The notes beneath the pieces were generated by a model. That model was not told where the DNA came from, did not search any database, and was given only the letters and a program-made list of their open reading frames with translations. Below, piece by piece: positions 1-6,714 of a stretch of DNA of 10,238 bases. The position numbers and the translations under genes are program-made. Source of the DNA: Hirudo medicinalis (Eukaryota; Annelida; Clitellata; Hirudinida; Hirudinidae); NCBI GenBank assembly GCA_011800805.1, contig MPNW01001391.1:36892-47129 (forward strand). The letters are read 5' to 3'. Each line of letters begins with the position of its first letter. Position 1 is the first letter of the stretch.

Positions 1-125
1 TATAATATATAACAACATAATATACTGTATAATATATAACAACATAATATACTGTATAATATATAACAACATAATATACTGTATAATATATAACAACATA
101 ATATACTGTATAATATATAACAACA
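1..125. repeat. 27-bp minisatellite, about 4.6 copies
   Basis: The unit begins TATAATATATAACAACATAA and ends TATACTG. Full copies start at 1, 28, 55 and 82, with a partial fifth from 109 to about 125. The full copies are identical, which implies recent expansion or homogenisation. The window opens inside the array, so its true length is unknown. The unit is almost pure A/T and has no coding potential. Confidence 0.95.
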
Positions 126-387
126 TATATCACAATAAACAGATCATTTCCTTTAAACAAGATATAAAATAATGAAATCATTTGCCAGATCGCTATTAAA
201 TCAAATTTTATCAATTTAATTAAATTAATTAAAAATCTTAATTAAAAGTTTAATTTAATAAATTAAATCATGTGATCAAAAAAGAAAATCTAGATCAAAA
301 CATATTACCATATGTTATATTAACAGGATAAATATTAAAATTATGAAATAATCACACTATCACGATGACAAGTGGTTGTTAGAGTGG
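126..387. other. AT-rich spacer, no gene seen
   Basis: This spacer lies between two minisatellites. The stretch 215-270 is built of TTAATTAA-type words that can pair with each other, as expected of low-complexity A/T DNA. There is no sustained open frame, no RNA gene and no convincing regulatory cluster. Confidence 0.6.
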
Positions 388-570
388 CACAAATATACCA
401 ACATTGCAACAGAAATACACAGAAATACGAACAAATATATAGCAACATTGCAACAGAAATACCCAGAAATACGCACAAATATATACCAACATTGCAACAG
501 ATATACCCAGAAATACGCACAAATATATAGCAACATTGCAACAGATATACCCAGAAATACGCACAAATAC
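388..570. repeat. 44-bp minisatellite, about 4 copies
   Basis: The unit starts CAACATTGCAACAGAAATAC and ends near CAAATATATAG. Copies start at 399, 443, 487 and 531. The last is cut at about 570, and the tail of an earlier unit lies at 388-398. Copies differ at a few positions (AGAAATAC versus AGATATAC in the last two). An inner period of about 10-11 bp (AGAAATAC, CAGAAATAC, CACAAATA) suggests the unit itself grew from a shorter repeat. Because 44 is not a multiple of 3, each copy shifts frame, and the overlapping open frames on both strands are repeat artefacts. Confidence 0.95.
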
Positions 571-724
571 GTCCGAATACGCCATTAATAAGCAACCTTC
601 GCCTGGAGATGTTTTTAGGACGATTGGATATTTCATCAATTTTCAACCTCCCGTGGTTCTTTTGTTTATTTTAATTTTTTGATGGAAAAACTTTGATGAA
701 TTCAATAAATGTTTGCTCAAGAAG

Positions 725-862
725 ACGTAAATGATTATGATGATGATTATTGGAAGATGTAAGATGATGATGATCTCGATGATGATGACGATGATGATGA
801 TGGTGATGATGATGAAGAATAAGATGATGATGATGATGATGCTGATGATGATATCTATTGCT
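725..862. repeat. GAT/ATG trinucleotide microsatellite, interrupted
   Basis: Dense runs of GATGAT with scattered GAC, AAG and GGT interruptions. One frame reads as an ATG-initiated Met-rich string and the opposite strand as an Ile-rich string. Both are what a degenerate (GAT)n gives and neither resembles a protein. The G-bearing strand is the plus strand, the same orientation as the tract at 2900-3125. Confidence 0.9.
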
Positions 863-908
863 GATATGTTGAGAGTTATGAACAAACTTTTTATGATTTT
901 AATTACCG

Positions 909-958
909 TCATGTTAATCATTCATTCATTTATTATTATTATTATTATTCATGTTAAT
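909..958. repeat. ATTC/ATT microsatellite flanked by 10-bp direct repeats
   Basis: A short (ATTC)n then (ATT)n tract at about 918-949 is bounded by two exact copies of TCATGTTAAT at 909-918 and 949-958. The flanking copies could be a duplication created with the tract, or a remnant of a deleted insertion. Confidence 0.8.
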
Positions 959-1039
959 ATTTTTTCATCCTATTCTCTTCCTTTCATCATTCAACAGTCA
1001 CTTCCCAATAGAAATCTATTTTTGGCAGCTCACGAATGA

Positions 1040-1200
1040 ACAGGTTGAAGATGACTGATGACGTCACTATGGAACAGTCACATGACCTCTCCAGTGACAC
1101 GAAGTTGGTTCGATGGTGTTGAATATTCATGAGGGAAGCCACGCCCACATTTTCGATCCCACCCTAATTGGCATTCAAGGGGGAATCCTCGATTTTGTCT
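1040..1200. promoter_or_regulatory. GC-richer island with CRE and KLF-like box
   Basis: A less A/T-rich patch with the full CRE palindrome TGACGTCA at 1059-1066 (CREB/ATF family site), an M-box-like TCACATGAC at 1078-1086, a KLF-type CCACGCCCAC at 1139-1148 and an inverted CCAAT (ATTGG) at 1167-1171. These are sequence matches only. The clustering in a GC-richer patch suggests an enhancer or promoter fragment, but no transcript start or exon can be placed beside it. Confidence 0.35.
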
Positions 1201-1228
1201 CCATCTTTTGAATTGAAACGACAAAAAT

Positions 1229-1456
1229 ATCATCAATATATTATAATAATATCATCAATATATTATAATAATATCATCATAAATATTATAATAATATCAT
1301 CATAAATATTGTAATAATATCATCATAAATATTATAATAATATCATCATAAATATTATAATAATATCATCATAAATATTATAATAATATCATCATAAATA
1401 TTGTAATAATATCATCATAAATATTGTAATAATATCATCATAAATATTGTAATAAT
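1229..1456. repeat. 22/23-bp minisatellite, 10 copies
   Basis: The first two copies are 22 bp (1229, 1251) with ATCATCAATATATT. The next eight are 23 bp (1273, 1296, 1319, 1342, 1365, 1388, 1411, 1434) with ATCATCATAAATATT. Each ends ATAATAAT or GTAATAAT; the G variant is in copies 4, 8, 9 and 10. The ordered variants record the array's history: an older 22-bp edge, then expansion of the 23-bp form, then a terminal run of the G form. Confidence 0.97.
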
Positions 1457-1738
1457 ATTTTCATTATTAAAAAATATTTACAATAGCAAATGTTATTAAA
1501 TACTATATTTTAATAAATGTTTAATCATGGGTAATGCAAAGTAATTGAAATAAATAAACTATTTATTTTAAATATAAAAAATAATAAAAAATAAAATAAA
1601 ATATTAATAAATAATATAAAATAATTAAATATAATATAAAATACTGTAAAATCCAAAAGCGTATTCAATTAAATCTCCCAGTATAAAATGGTGATGTGAT
1701 AAAGGAACATGAAAAGAATTTTCAGGTGATTTGAGTTA
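1457..1738. other. AT-rich low-complexity spacer
   Basis: Mostly AAATAATAAAAAATA-type sequence, particularly 1555-1640. No gene, RNA gene or site cluster is visible. Confidence 0.6.
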
Positions 1739-1822
1739 TTAAATGTAAAATTACGAATTAAATGTTGAATTTATTTAATTTTAAATGTAAAATTATGAAT
1801 TAAATGTTGAATTTATTTAATT
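1739..1822. repeat. 42-bp tandem duplication
   Basis: Two copies, 1739-1780 and 1781-1822, differ at one position: C at 1754 versus T at 1796. That C lies in a CpG, so the difference is a CpG-to-TpG change, the type expected from deamination of methylated cytosine. Confidence 0.97.
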
Positions 1823-1902
1823 TGTTTCGGTTTCATTTCCCTCAGGATTCTGCTTTGAAATTGAAAATGAAATTAATTTTTGCGGAAGCCTGAGAGAATG
1901 AA

Positions 1903-1967
1903 AGATGGATGGACGGATGGATGGATGGATGGACCGATGGATAAATGGATAGATGAATGGATGGACA
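1903..1967. repeat. GGAT/GATG tetranucleotide microsatellite
   Basis: Repeated GATGGATG with GAC, ACC, AAAT and AGAT interruptions. The minus-strand open frame across it gives a Ser/His/Pro-rich repeat string and is not a gene. Confidence 0.93.
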
Positions 1968-2039
1968 CATTGACGAATGAGAGAATTAATAAAGGATCAG
2001 ATGGATAGTCAGATGGAGTGTGAAGGATTGACATCCATG

Positions 2040-2210
2040 ATGGTTGTAGGAATCGTGACGATGCATGATAATGATCTCCAGGCCACGCCCCTTGGGGGTT
2101 CATGGGCGGAGACATCAACTCAATAAGGCCATTCGAGGTGCTTGTCGGTATCACGTGATTAGAATTATTGTAATCCAGTTATCATTTTAATATTAATTTG
2201 TGACGTCGTT
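2040..2210. promoter_or_regulatory. GC-richer island with KLF-like, E-box and CRE-like sites
   Basis: CCACGCCCC (2083-2091) and GGGCGG (2104-2109) are KLF/Sp-type words. TCACGTGA (2151-2158) is a full E-box palindrome of the USF/MITF bHLH-zip type. TGACGTCG (2201-2208) is one base from a consensus CRE. The same combination recurs at 1040-1200 and 5071-5320, which argues against chance in so A/T-rich a window. Function is inferred only. Confidence 0.35.
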
Positions 2211-2413
2211 GATTTTGGTAAAATGATTTTGCAAACAAAATATTAACTCAGTATTTAATTTAATAATAACAAAAACAAATTAAATTCATGCTTTCAACAA
2301 TCAATGTTTTCCATTTCTAATAAAGAGTTTTTAAATAATTGTTATAACTCAATATTATTAATTTATTATTTATTATTAATATTGTAATATAATATTAATT
2401 AATAATAATATTA
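2211..2413. other. AT-rich spacer, no gene seen
   Basis: TAATATTAATAATAA-type low-complexity sequence. No feature is supported. Confidence 0.6.
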
Positions 2414-2447
2414 ATGTGTTAGTGTAATTAATATTGCATTAACACAT
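2414..2447. other. 34-nt hairpin, 15-bp stem
   Basis: The arms ATGTGTTA and TAACACAT pair perfectly. Inside them, GTGTAAT pairs with ATTGCAT through two G-U wobbles (as RNA), leaving a TAAT tetraloop. The stem is continuous for 15 bp. It is too short for a normal miRNA precursor, and no function is assigned. Confidence 0.7.
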
Positions 2448-2730
2448 CATTTGAATTTGAAACTCAGGAGTAAATGTGATTTGAATTAAATTTGAATTTA
2501 ATTAAATTTAGAATTTGTATACACATCGTTATTATAGAAAGAAAACTTTTCAAGACAAAATATTTGATATTTTTCTCGCTTTTAAAAAATTAATTCTAAG
2601 AAAATGGTAACAAGAAGCTCTTGTTATCTCAAAAACTACTTTAAAATATCAGAATTTCAAACAAATTAATTTTAAAAATTTATGCTGTAATCTATTAATA
2701 CATCCTAACCATCAAAAACACAAAATCAGT
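2448..2730. other. AT-rich spacer, no gene seen
   Basis: TTTGAATTTAATTAAATTT-type words near 2475-2515 and scattered AAAATATT words. No sustained open frame or RNA gene is visible. Confidence 0.55.
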
Positions 2731-2762
2731 CCATCCGTCCATCCACCCATTCATCCACCCAC
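2731..2762. repeat. Degenerate CCAT tetranucleotide repeat
   Basis: Runs of CCATCCGTCCATCCACCCAT type. This is the inverted orientation of the GGAT tract at 1903-1967, so the two could pair in a folded single strand about 0.8 kb apart. Confidence 0.8.
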
Positions 2763-2868
2763 TAACCCGCAAGCCCTTGTTGGGGCGTCAAACAATCGTA
2801 CGAGGTGATGTATGGCAAGCCACTTAAAGTTGACCTCACAATGGAGGCATTGCATCTCCTTCTGTCCT
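2763..2868. other. GC-richer patch, unexplained
   Basis: About 100 bases distinctly richer in G+C than their surroundings, including CCTTGTTGGGGCGTC, TCGTACGA (palindrome, 2798-2805) and GTTGACCTCACAATGG. No open frame or known element is recognised. It could be an old transposon fragment, a conserved non-coding element or part of an untranslated region. Confidence 0.3.
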
Positions 2869-2888
2869 CATTCACTCATTCACTCACT

Positions 2889-2889
2889 N
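2889..2889. other. Undetermined base (N)
   Basis: The single N lies at the end of a CATTCACTCA run and just before the compound GAT/GAC repeat. Assembly or base-calling trouble at a simple repeat is the likely cause. Confidence 0.98.
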
Positions 2890-2899
2890 TTAAGTGAAG

Positions 2900-2999
2900 G
2901 GTTCTTTAGATGGTGACGATGATGATGAGGATGAGGATGATGATGGCGGTTATATTAGTGATGATAACGATGATGATGATGATGATGATGATGACGACG

Positions 3000-3031
<32 letters not shown>

Positions 3032-3125
3032 CATGATGACGACGATGATGATGACGATTATTATGGTGATGATTGTAATGTTGATGGTGATGACGAGAAT
3101 GATTCTGTTTGATGATGATGATGGT
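2900..3125. repeat. Compound GAT/GAC microsatellite
   Basis: GAT runs flank a pure GAC block of 8 units (about 2995-3016), with mixed GAT/GAC beyond it. In one frame this reads as a 72-codon, mostly poly-Asp string from a GTG at 2894 to a stop at 3110-3112. In that frame many changes are T/C third-base changes, but Gly, Tyr, His, Cys and Asn codons also interrupt it. No ATG fits that frame upstream, and no splice sites bracket it convincingly. I read it as a compound microsatellite; an acidic exon is a remote alternative. Confidence 0.9.
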
Positions 3126-3246
3126 AGTTTTTAAATAAATTATGACTTTTTTTCCTTCATTTCAAAGTGAATCATCCACAGAAGAATTCGCAGCAGTAGT
3201 TTTAGGTTCCTAAAAGTAAATTGCAGTCTGAAATAATGGCATCATG

Positions 3247-3290
3247 TAATCCATAAATTATGCAAATTGCACATCATAATAATGCATAAT
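3247..3290. promoter_or_regulatory. Otx/POU-like site cluster
   Basis: TAATCC (3247-3252) matches the Otx/bicoid-type K50 homeodomain core. ATGCAAAT (3260-3267) is an exact POU octamer, and ATGCATAA (3282-3289) is octamer-like. All fall within 45 bases. They are A/T-rich words in an A/T-rich region, so chance matches are plausible. Confidence 0.25.
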
Positions 3291-3503
3291 TCATGAGCAA
3301 AACTCATTATTCCTAAAGACGACAAAAAGTACGACCTTACAAACTAAGTCTAAGTCTGGGCCTTCAACTGCAATTGTCGTCTTAATGTTTAATTTATTAA
3401 ATATTTTTAATCAACAATTATTTCAAAAAAAGTGCAGATGATCATTTGGGATTTTAATTAATTAAATTTGGCATTATTTAACAACTTACAATTGCATGCG
3501 AAT

Positions 3504-3528
3504 CTGATTTGTAAAGTAAACAAATCAG
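3504..3528. other. Perfect 9-bp hairpin, 7-nt loop
   Basis: CTGATTTGT (3504-3512) and ACAAATCAG (3520-3528) are exact reverse complements around the loop AAAGTAA. The right half also holds GTAAACA (3516-3522), a forkhead-type word. There is no U-tract or other context that would make it a terminator. Confidence 0.75.
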
Positions 3529-3529
3529 T

Positions 3530-4140
3530 TGCTTAGAAAAATATTTACAGATATGAATGAATGTTATTATGAAATATATTATTACTATTTACGTTGTTGC
3601 TTGATTACATTTTATTATTACAACTTAACTTCGTGTAATAATAATTGCGATATCATAAACTTTTATTGAGATAAATTTTAGAAAAATATTTATTAAAAAT
3701 ATTGAAGAAGACGAAGAAGACATGTGTGGTTCCTGCTCAAATAATTTATTTATTTAATGCCTAAAATGTTTTTTGTTTCATTTTATTACCTTCCAATACA
3801 TAATTAATTTGAAGTTATTTATGATAAATTCACTTTTAAGACATTATTAATAATTATTATTTTCATAAGATGAAAGTGAAAGTCTCAAACAAAAAAGATT
3901 ACAAATGTGAATTACGAGCTGAATTAATGAAGTCGTTGATATTATATATATCTTTGTTAATATTAGTAATTATAATCAGTCAAAAAACTAATTGCAGGAC
4001 AACTCTTTAATTCTTTGGTAATAATTCAATTTGTTGATATTAATCAAATTTATTTCTATTAAAAACTTACAAGTAAAACTAAGAAAAATATAATTTCACT
4101 AAAATTACGAAATAAATATTTATGAGCACCGAGAATTTAC
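3530..4140. other. AT-rich desert
   Basis: About 600 bases of A/T-rich sequence. Only a short GAAGAAGACGAAGAAGA purine tract at about 3703-3719 stands out. No gene, RNA gene or ordered repeat is seen. Confidence 0.6.
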
Positions 4141-4141
4141 T

Positions 4142-4180
4142 TTAAGTCGTGAAATTGTCATCTTCCATCTTGTCCGCCAT
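4142..4180 (-). CDS. Candidate 12-codon mini-ORF in a start-codon-like context
   Basis: On the minus strand CCAACATGGCGGACAAGATG places an ATG at 4180-4178 with A at -3 and G at +4, a strong Kozak context. The frame reads MADKMEDDNFTT and stops at 4144-4142. ATGGCGGAC-type sequence is typical of metazoan 5' exon starts and also resembles the YY1 motif. Either an upstream ORF, a first exon or a YY1-like site is possible. The immediate in-frame stop, with no GT donor before it, weighs against a normal first coding exon. It is recorded as a candidate only. Confidence 0.15.
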   Translation of the reverse strand: MADKMEDDNFTT

Positions 4181-4279
4181 GTTGGATTCAGCTTTTTACG
4201 TCATGTTGATTAAAATTTGGTCTTCTTGTGCACTCAACGTTCTCATCAGCTCAGTTCGAATGATTTCATTCTCACTCAG
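4179..4279 (+). CDS. Candidate 5' coding exon, unrecognised
   Basis: The ATG at 4179 sits in GTCCGCCATGTT (G at -3). The frame stays open through a hydrophobic stretch (MLDSAFYVMLIKIWSSCALN, then VLISSVRMISFSL) and reaches CAG|GTATTT at 4279/4280, an acceptable 5' splice site. The peptide could be a signal or membrane segment. The patch 4141-4290 is visibly less A/T-rich than either flank. No downstream partner exon is recognised, the frame is only 101 nt, and the donor lacks the usual GTRAGT. It overlaps the minus-strand candidate at 4142-4180, so at most one is likely to be real. Confidence 0.15.
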
Positions 4280-4299
4280 GTATTTTCATCATCGCTACG

Positions 4300-4960
4300 T
4301 GAAAGATAAAAATTTTTTAAATATAATAAATATAAATTCAAATTTAAAATTAATATGTATTAATTGAAGTATTTCTGAAAATTTGGCATTTAATTATGCA
4401 TGATATTTTAAGAATTTCTGTAAATCAAATGATTAATTTTAATAAAATAATAATATTCGTAATAATATTATAATTACTAATTTTAAATTCATTAGATTAA
4501 AATGAATGTTTAAATTTTATTTAGATTTTATTCAAGAGATATTTTGTAAATGAAGGTTGTCTAAGCCGATGTTCAGACAATAATTTCAATATTTAAGACA
4601 ATAACATTCATTTTCAATAAAAAAAACTGTTCAATGAATATTTTATTAATTAATAAATAAATATTTTTAAATCATTCAAATCAGTCTTCTCAGGTCACAA
4701 GTTCATAGTGCAAAAGTCGTCAGTAGAAATTGATTTTGTGTTTTGTAAAGAACATTTTTATAAATAAATTAAACAATCAAATAAATTAATTGATTAAAAA
4801 TACGACAATCAACATGTTAATATTATTATTTATATATATTTATAATAGCCACAACGATAATAAATTTAATTACAAAAAAATTATAATAACCTGCAATTAA
4901 TTTGTATTTTTTAAAATCTAAACAAACAAATAATTAAAATATGCAGCGTTTAATGCCCGC
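4300..4960. other. AT-rich desert
   Basis: Long A/T-rich stretch (TTAATAAATAAATATTT and similar). AATAAA-like words are frequent, as expected by composition. No gene, RNA gene or tandem array is visible. Confidence 0.6.
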
Positions 4961-4961
4961 A

Positions 4962-5020
4962 TGTTTGTTTTTTTGTTTTTTTTATGTATGTGTGTTTGTT
5001 TGTTTTGTTTTGTTTTGTGA
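4962..5020. repeat. T/TG-rich low-complexity tract
   Basis: Runs of T interrupted by G (TTTGTTTTTTTG, TATGTATGTGTG, TTTTGTTTTGTTTTG). It lies just upstream of the island at 5071-5320. A similar TTTTG tract occurs at 6715-6785. Confidence 0.85.
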
Positions 5021-5070
5021 TGTCAAAGAGAATTTCATGACAAGCTCCTCCAACTTTTGCTCGCATCGAT

Positions 5071-5320
5071 TGAAACTTCGCGCCCTGATGACGTCATGCG
5101 TCACGTGATGAGTAATTTCCCGAGACAAAAACCCGAGAACAGGTGCCCATTTTCGCGCCATTCATCACGTGATGTCCAACTTATTTACTGTCTTTGGGAA
5201 TTTCCTTCACGTTAATTTGTATCTATTTATAGTCGTTTCCTTGGTTTTGTGCACTGTGTGATTATTCATTGTTCGACGTCATGGGCGTCATTTTGAATAA
5301 TTCATGAGATGTGTCACGTG
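5071..5320. promoter_or_regulatory. Dense CRE/E-box/E2F-like cluster, putative promoter or enhancer
   Basis: Sites in order: CTTCGCGCC (5077-5085, E2F-like), TGACGTCA (5089-5096, CRE), TCACGTGA (5101-5108, E-box), TGAGTAA (5109-5115, AP-1-like), CAGGTG (5140-5145, E-box), TTTCGCGCC (5151-5159, E2F), TCACGTGA again (5165-5172), CGACGTCATGGGCGTCA (5274-5290, two CRE half sites) and CACGTG (5315-5320). The two TCACGTGA palindromes are 64 bp apart. Families are named from consensus: CREB/ATF bind CRE; USF, MITF or MYC-type bHLH-zip factors bind CACGTG; E2F-DP binds TTTSGCGC. This is the best cis-regulatory candidate in the window, but no exon can be tied to it. Confidence 0.45.
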
Positions 5321-5524
5321 TTGTATGAATATTAATTGGATATTATTGGGTCTAATTATTGACAAAACCTTGTCATGAGGTCAACAAATAATGTTATTAA
5401 AATATTAATAATTGTTATTTATTATTAATACTTTAAACTATCATTATTTTGTAATTCAACATTAAGCCGTTTTAACAATTATGATGAACTATTTAAAAGC
5501 ATTCATTAAGTGGTGATAATACTT
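5321..5524. other. AT-rich spacer
   Basis: No feature beyond A/T-rich sequence; ATTAATAATTGTTATTTATT-type words at about 5400-5430. Confidence 0.55.

Positions 5525-5563
<39 letters not shown>
5525..5563. repeat. (AAC)13 microsatellite, uninterrupted
   Basis: Thirteen perfect AAC units. As a pure tract it is likely to be length-polymorphic. Confidence 0.97.
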
Positions 5564-5564
<1 letters not shown>

Positions 5565-5638
5565 CGTTACGGCAGTATTTCACAAACAATATCTTCTTTA
5601 AGAAAGTTTATCACTAACACTAATATTACTTTGTATTT

Positions 5639-5695
5639 GCGTATTTAATGATTTATTGCGTATTTAATGATTTATTGCGTATTTAATGATTTATT
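5639..5695. repeat. 19-bp repeat, 3 perfect copies
   Basis: The unit GCGTATTTAATGATTTATT starts at 5639, 5658 and 5677 with no mismatches. Confidence 0.97.
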
Positions 5696-5711
5696 AGCAA
5701 ATAAATCGTTA
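5684..5711. other. Hairpin built from the last 19-bp copy
   Basis: TAATGATTTATT (5684-5695) pairs with AATAAATCGTTA (5700-5711) over an AGCA loop: 12 bp with one T-G wobble. The inverted arm lies immediately outside the repeat array, so only the third copy can form this stem locally. Confidence 0.7.
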
Positions 5712-5813
5712 TTAAGTAATTATTACTTCAGATCGATCCTTCGTCAGTTTTATTTTATTGTCATTTCACATTGAAAGGATTTACACATCTTACATTTTTC
5801 TGCCAATGTATTT

Positions 5814-6105
5814 TACGTGCATTACGTATTTTCGCGCTTAAACCCACAGACACATCACGCGCTCTTTGACCAGCATGAGCGCTGGTACAGGCAGACGGAC
5901 AGAGAATCATTCTGACCTTGAGATCTGAGAGGATCTCAGCAGCAGAGGAGAATGTGCGAAAAATGAATGCATCTGCGCGTGCATCGACGAAGCGCTTAAT
6001 GGCGCCATGAGCGCGAAGCTCGAAAGCTAAAGTCGTAGTCGTTAGATGCTTTGGCGCCACTTTTCAACGCCTTAGCGCAGTTTCTGAGCGCAGCTTCCTC
6101 GAGAA
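5814..6105. promoter_or_regulatory. Small CpG-rich island with E2F-like sites
   Basis: About 290 bases near 50% G+C in a window otherwise about 30%. By hand I count roughly 25 CpGs, more than the base composition predicts. GCGC words recur about ten times. E2F-like sites are TTTTCGCGC (5829-5837) and TTTGGCGCC (6050-6058). A GAGATC/GATCTC stem lies at 5919-5938, and a palindrome centred on ATGGCGCCAT has GCGCTTA and GAGCGC arms (5992-6014). It could be a promoter CpG island, a transposon remnant or an unspliced exon. The minus-strand frame of 99 codons across it opens only at GTG, so I do not call it a gene. Confidence 0.4.
5992..6014. other. Imperfect GC-rich palindrome
   Basis: GCGCTTA, ATGGCGCCAT and GAGCGC in succession form a near-symmetric 23-bp palindrome, off by one base in arm length. 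The core holds GGCGCC. Confidence 0.75.
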
Positions 6106-6123
6106 TAAAACAAAAATAAAAGT

Positions 6124-6167
6124 AAGGTAATGTCTCTCCTCACGATTCATTGCCTTATTGAGGAGAG
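6124..6167. other. Two overlapping, mutually exclusive stems
   Basis: Arm A AAGGTAATG (6124-6132) pairs with A' CATTGCCTT (6148-6156): 9 bp including one U-G wobble as RNA. Arm B CTCTCCTCA (6134-6142) pairs exactly with B' TGAGGAGAG (6159-6167). The order A-B-A'-B' is a pseudoknot topology. Only 2 nt separate A' from B', so both full stems are unlikely to form together, and a two-state switch or partial knot is more plausible. Confidence 0.6.
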
Positions 6168-6174
6168 GTGGACA

Positions 6175-6182
6175 TATATAGG
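6175..6182 (+). promoter_or_regulatory. TATA-like word
   Basis: TATATAGG lies about 70 bp downstream of the CpG-rich island, followed by GGAAGGCATTTC. In an A/T-rich genome this is weak evidence. Its position after the only CpG-dense block makes it worth recording. Confidence 0.2.
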
Positions 6183-6195
6183 AAGGCATTTCACG

Positions 6196-6325
6196 CATTC
6201 ATTCATGCATTCATTAATTCATGCATTAATTAATTAATTCATTCATTCATTCATTCATTCACTCATTCACTCACTCACTCACTCACTCACTCACTCATTC
6301 ACTCACTCACTCATTCATTCATTCG
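6196..6325. repeat. ATTC/ACTC tetranucleotide microsatellite
   Basis: ATTC runs with ATGC and ATTA interruptions pass into a block of about eight ACTC units (about 6259-6297), then mixed ACTC and ATTC. A short relative of the same motif is at about 2868-2888. Confidence 0.95.
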
Positions 6326-6534
6326 TGTATTAATTTTTCAGGCATTCGTTCGTTAAACTTTACTCTGCATTCAATTGTGCATCAGCACAACAACATGTGT
6401 TACAAAGTACCTATCAAAATTGCTTATTGGTTAAATGTTAATGTTTAAGATGAAATACTTGTTTATTCGTAAATTAAAAATATTAATAAAAATATGTAAA
6501 TGCATCATTACCATCTTCTTTTTCATCGTCATCA
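6326..6534. other. Spacer, no gene seen
   Basis: Mixed A/T-rich sequence. An ATG at 6435 opens a frame that runs into the ATC and TTTTG repeats and gives an Ile/Val then Phe/Cys string; this is a repeat artefact. Confidence 0.6.
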
Positions 6535-6610
6535 CGAACGTCATCATCTTCATCTTCATCATCATCATCATCATCATCGCCATCATCATCATCGTCGTCG
6601 TCGTCGTTGT
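6535..6610. repeat. Compound ATC/GTC microsatellite (inverse of the GAT/GAC tract)
   Basis: CATCATCTTCATC, then a CATCATCAT run, then a GTCGTCGTC run. This is the reverse complement in type of the GAT/GAC tract at 2900-3125, lying about 3.5 kb away in inverted orientation. A CRE-like TTACGTCA follows at 6620-6627. Confidence 0.93.
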
Positions 6611-6714
6611 CCCATCAAATTACGTCATCACGGAGTCTTCCTCTCAAATCCATTCAACTCCCTTCAAGCACTTTTTCCACAATTTGATTTCCATTCATTT
6701 TTCGGGACTTTTTC

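Noticed and set aside
341..646. Cys/Tyr/Val-rich frames on the minus strand, membrane-like
   Set aside because: They come from the 44-bp minisatellite read in rotating frames; three overlapping versions exist.
643..1039. Met-rich and Ile-rich frames on opposite strands
   Set aside because: Both arise from the (GAT)n tract and have no protein-like composition.
2894..3112. Poly-Asp frame, possible acidic protein
   Set aside because: It is a compound GAT/GAC microsatellite; its start is GTG and no exon borders are visible.
3504..3528. Rho-independent terminator
   Set aside because: No U-tract follows the stem, and there is no bacterial gene context.
4840..4880. Scattered AATAAA words as poly(A) sites
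   Set aside because: They are expected at high frequency in DNA this A/T-rich, with no exon evidence beside them.
5761..6060. Minus-strand open frame of 99 codons over the CpG-rich island
   Set aside because: It opens at GTG, the first ATG is halfway in, the composition follows the GC-rich DNA, and no domain is recognisable.
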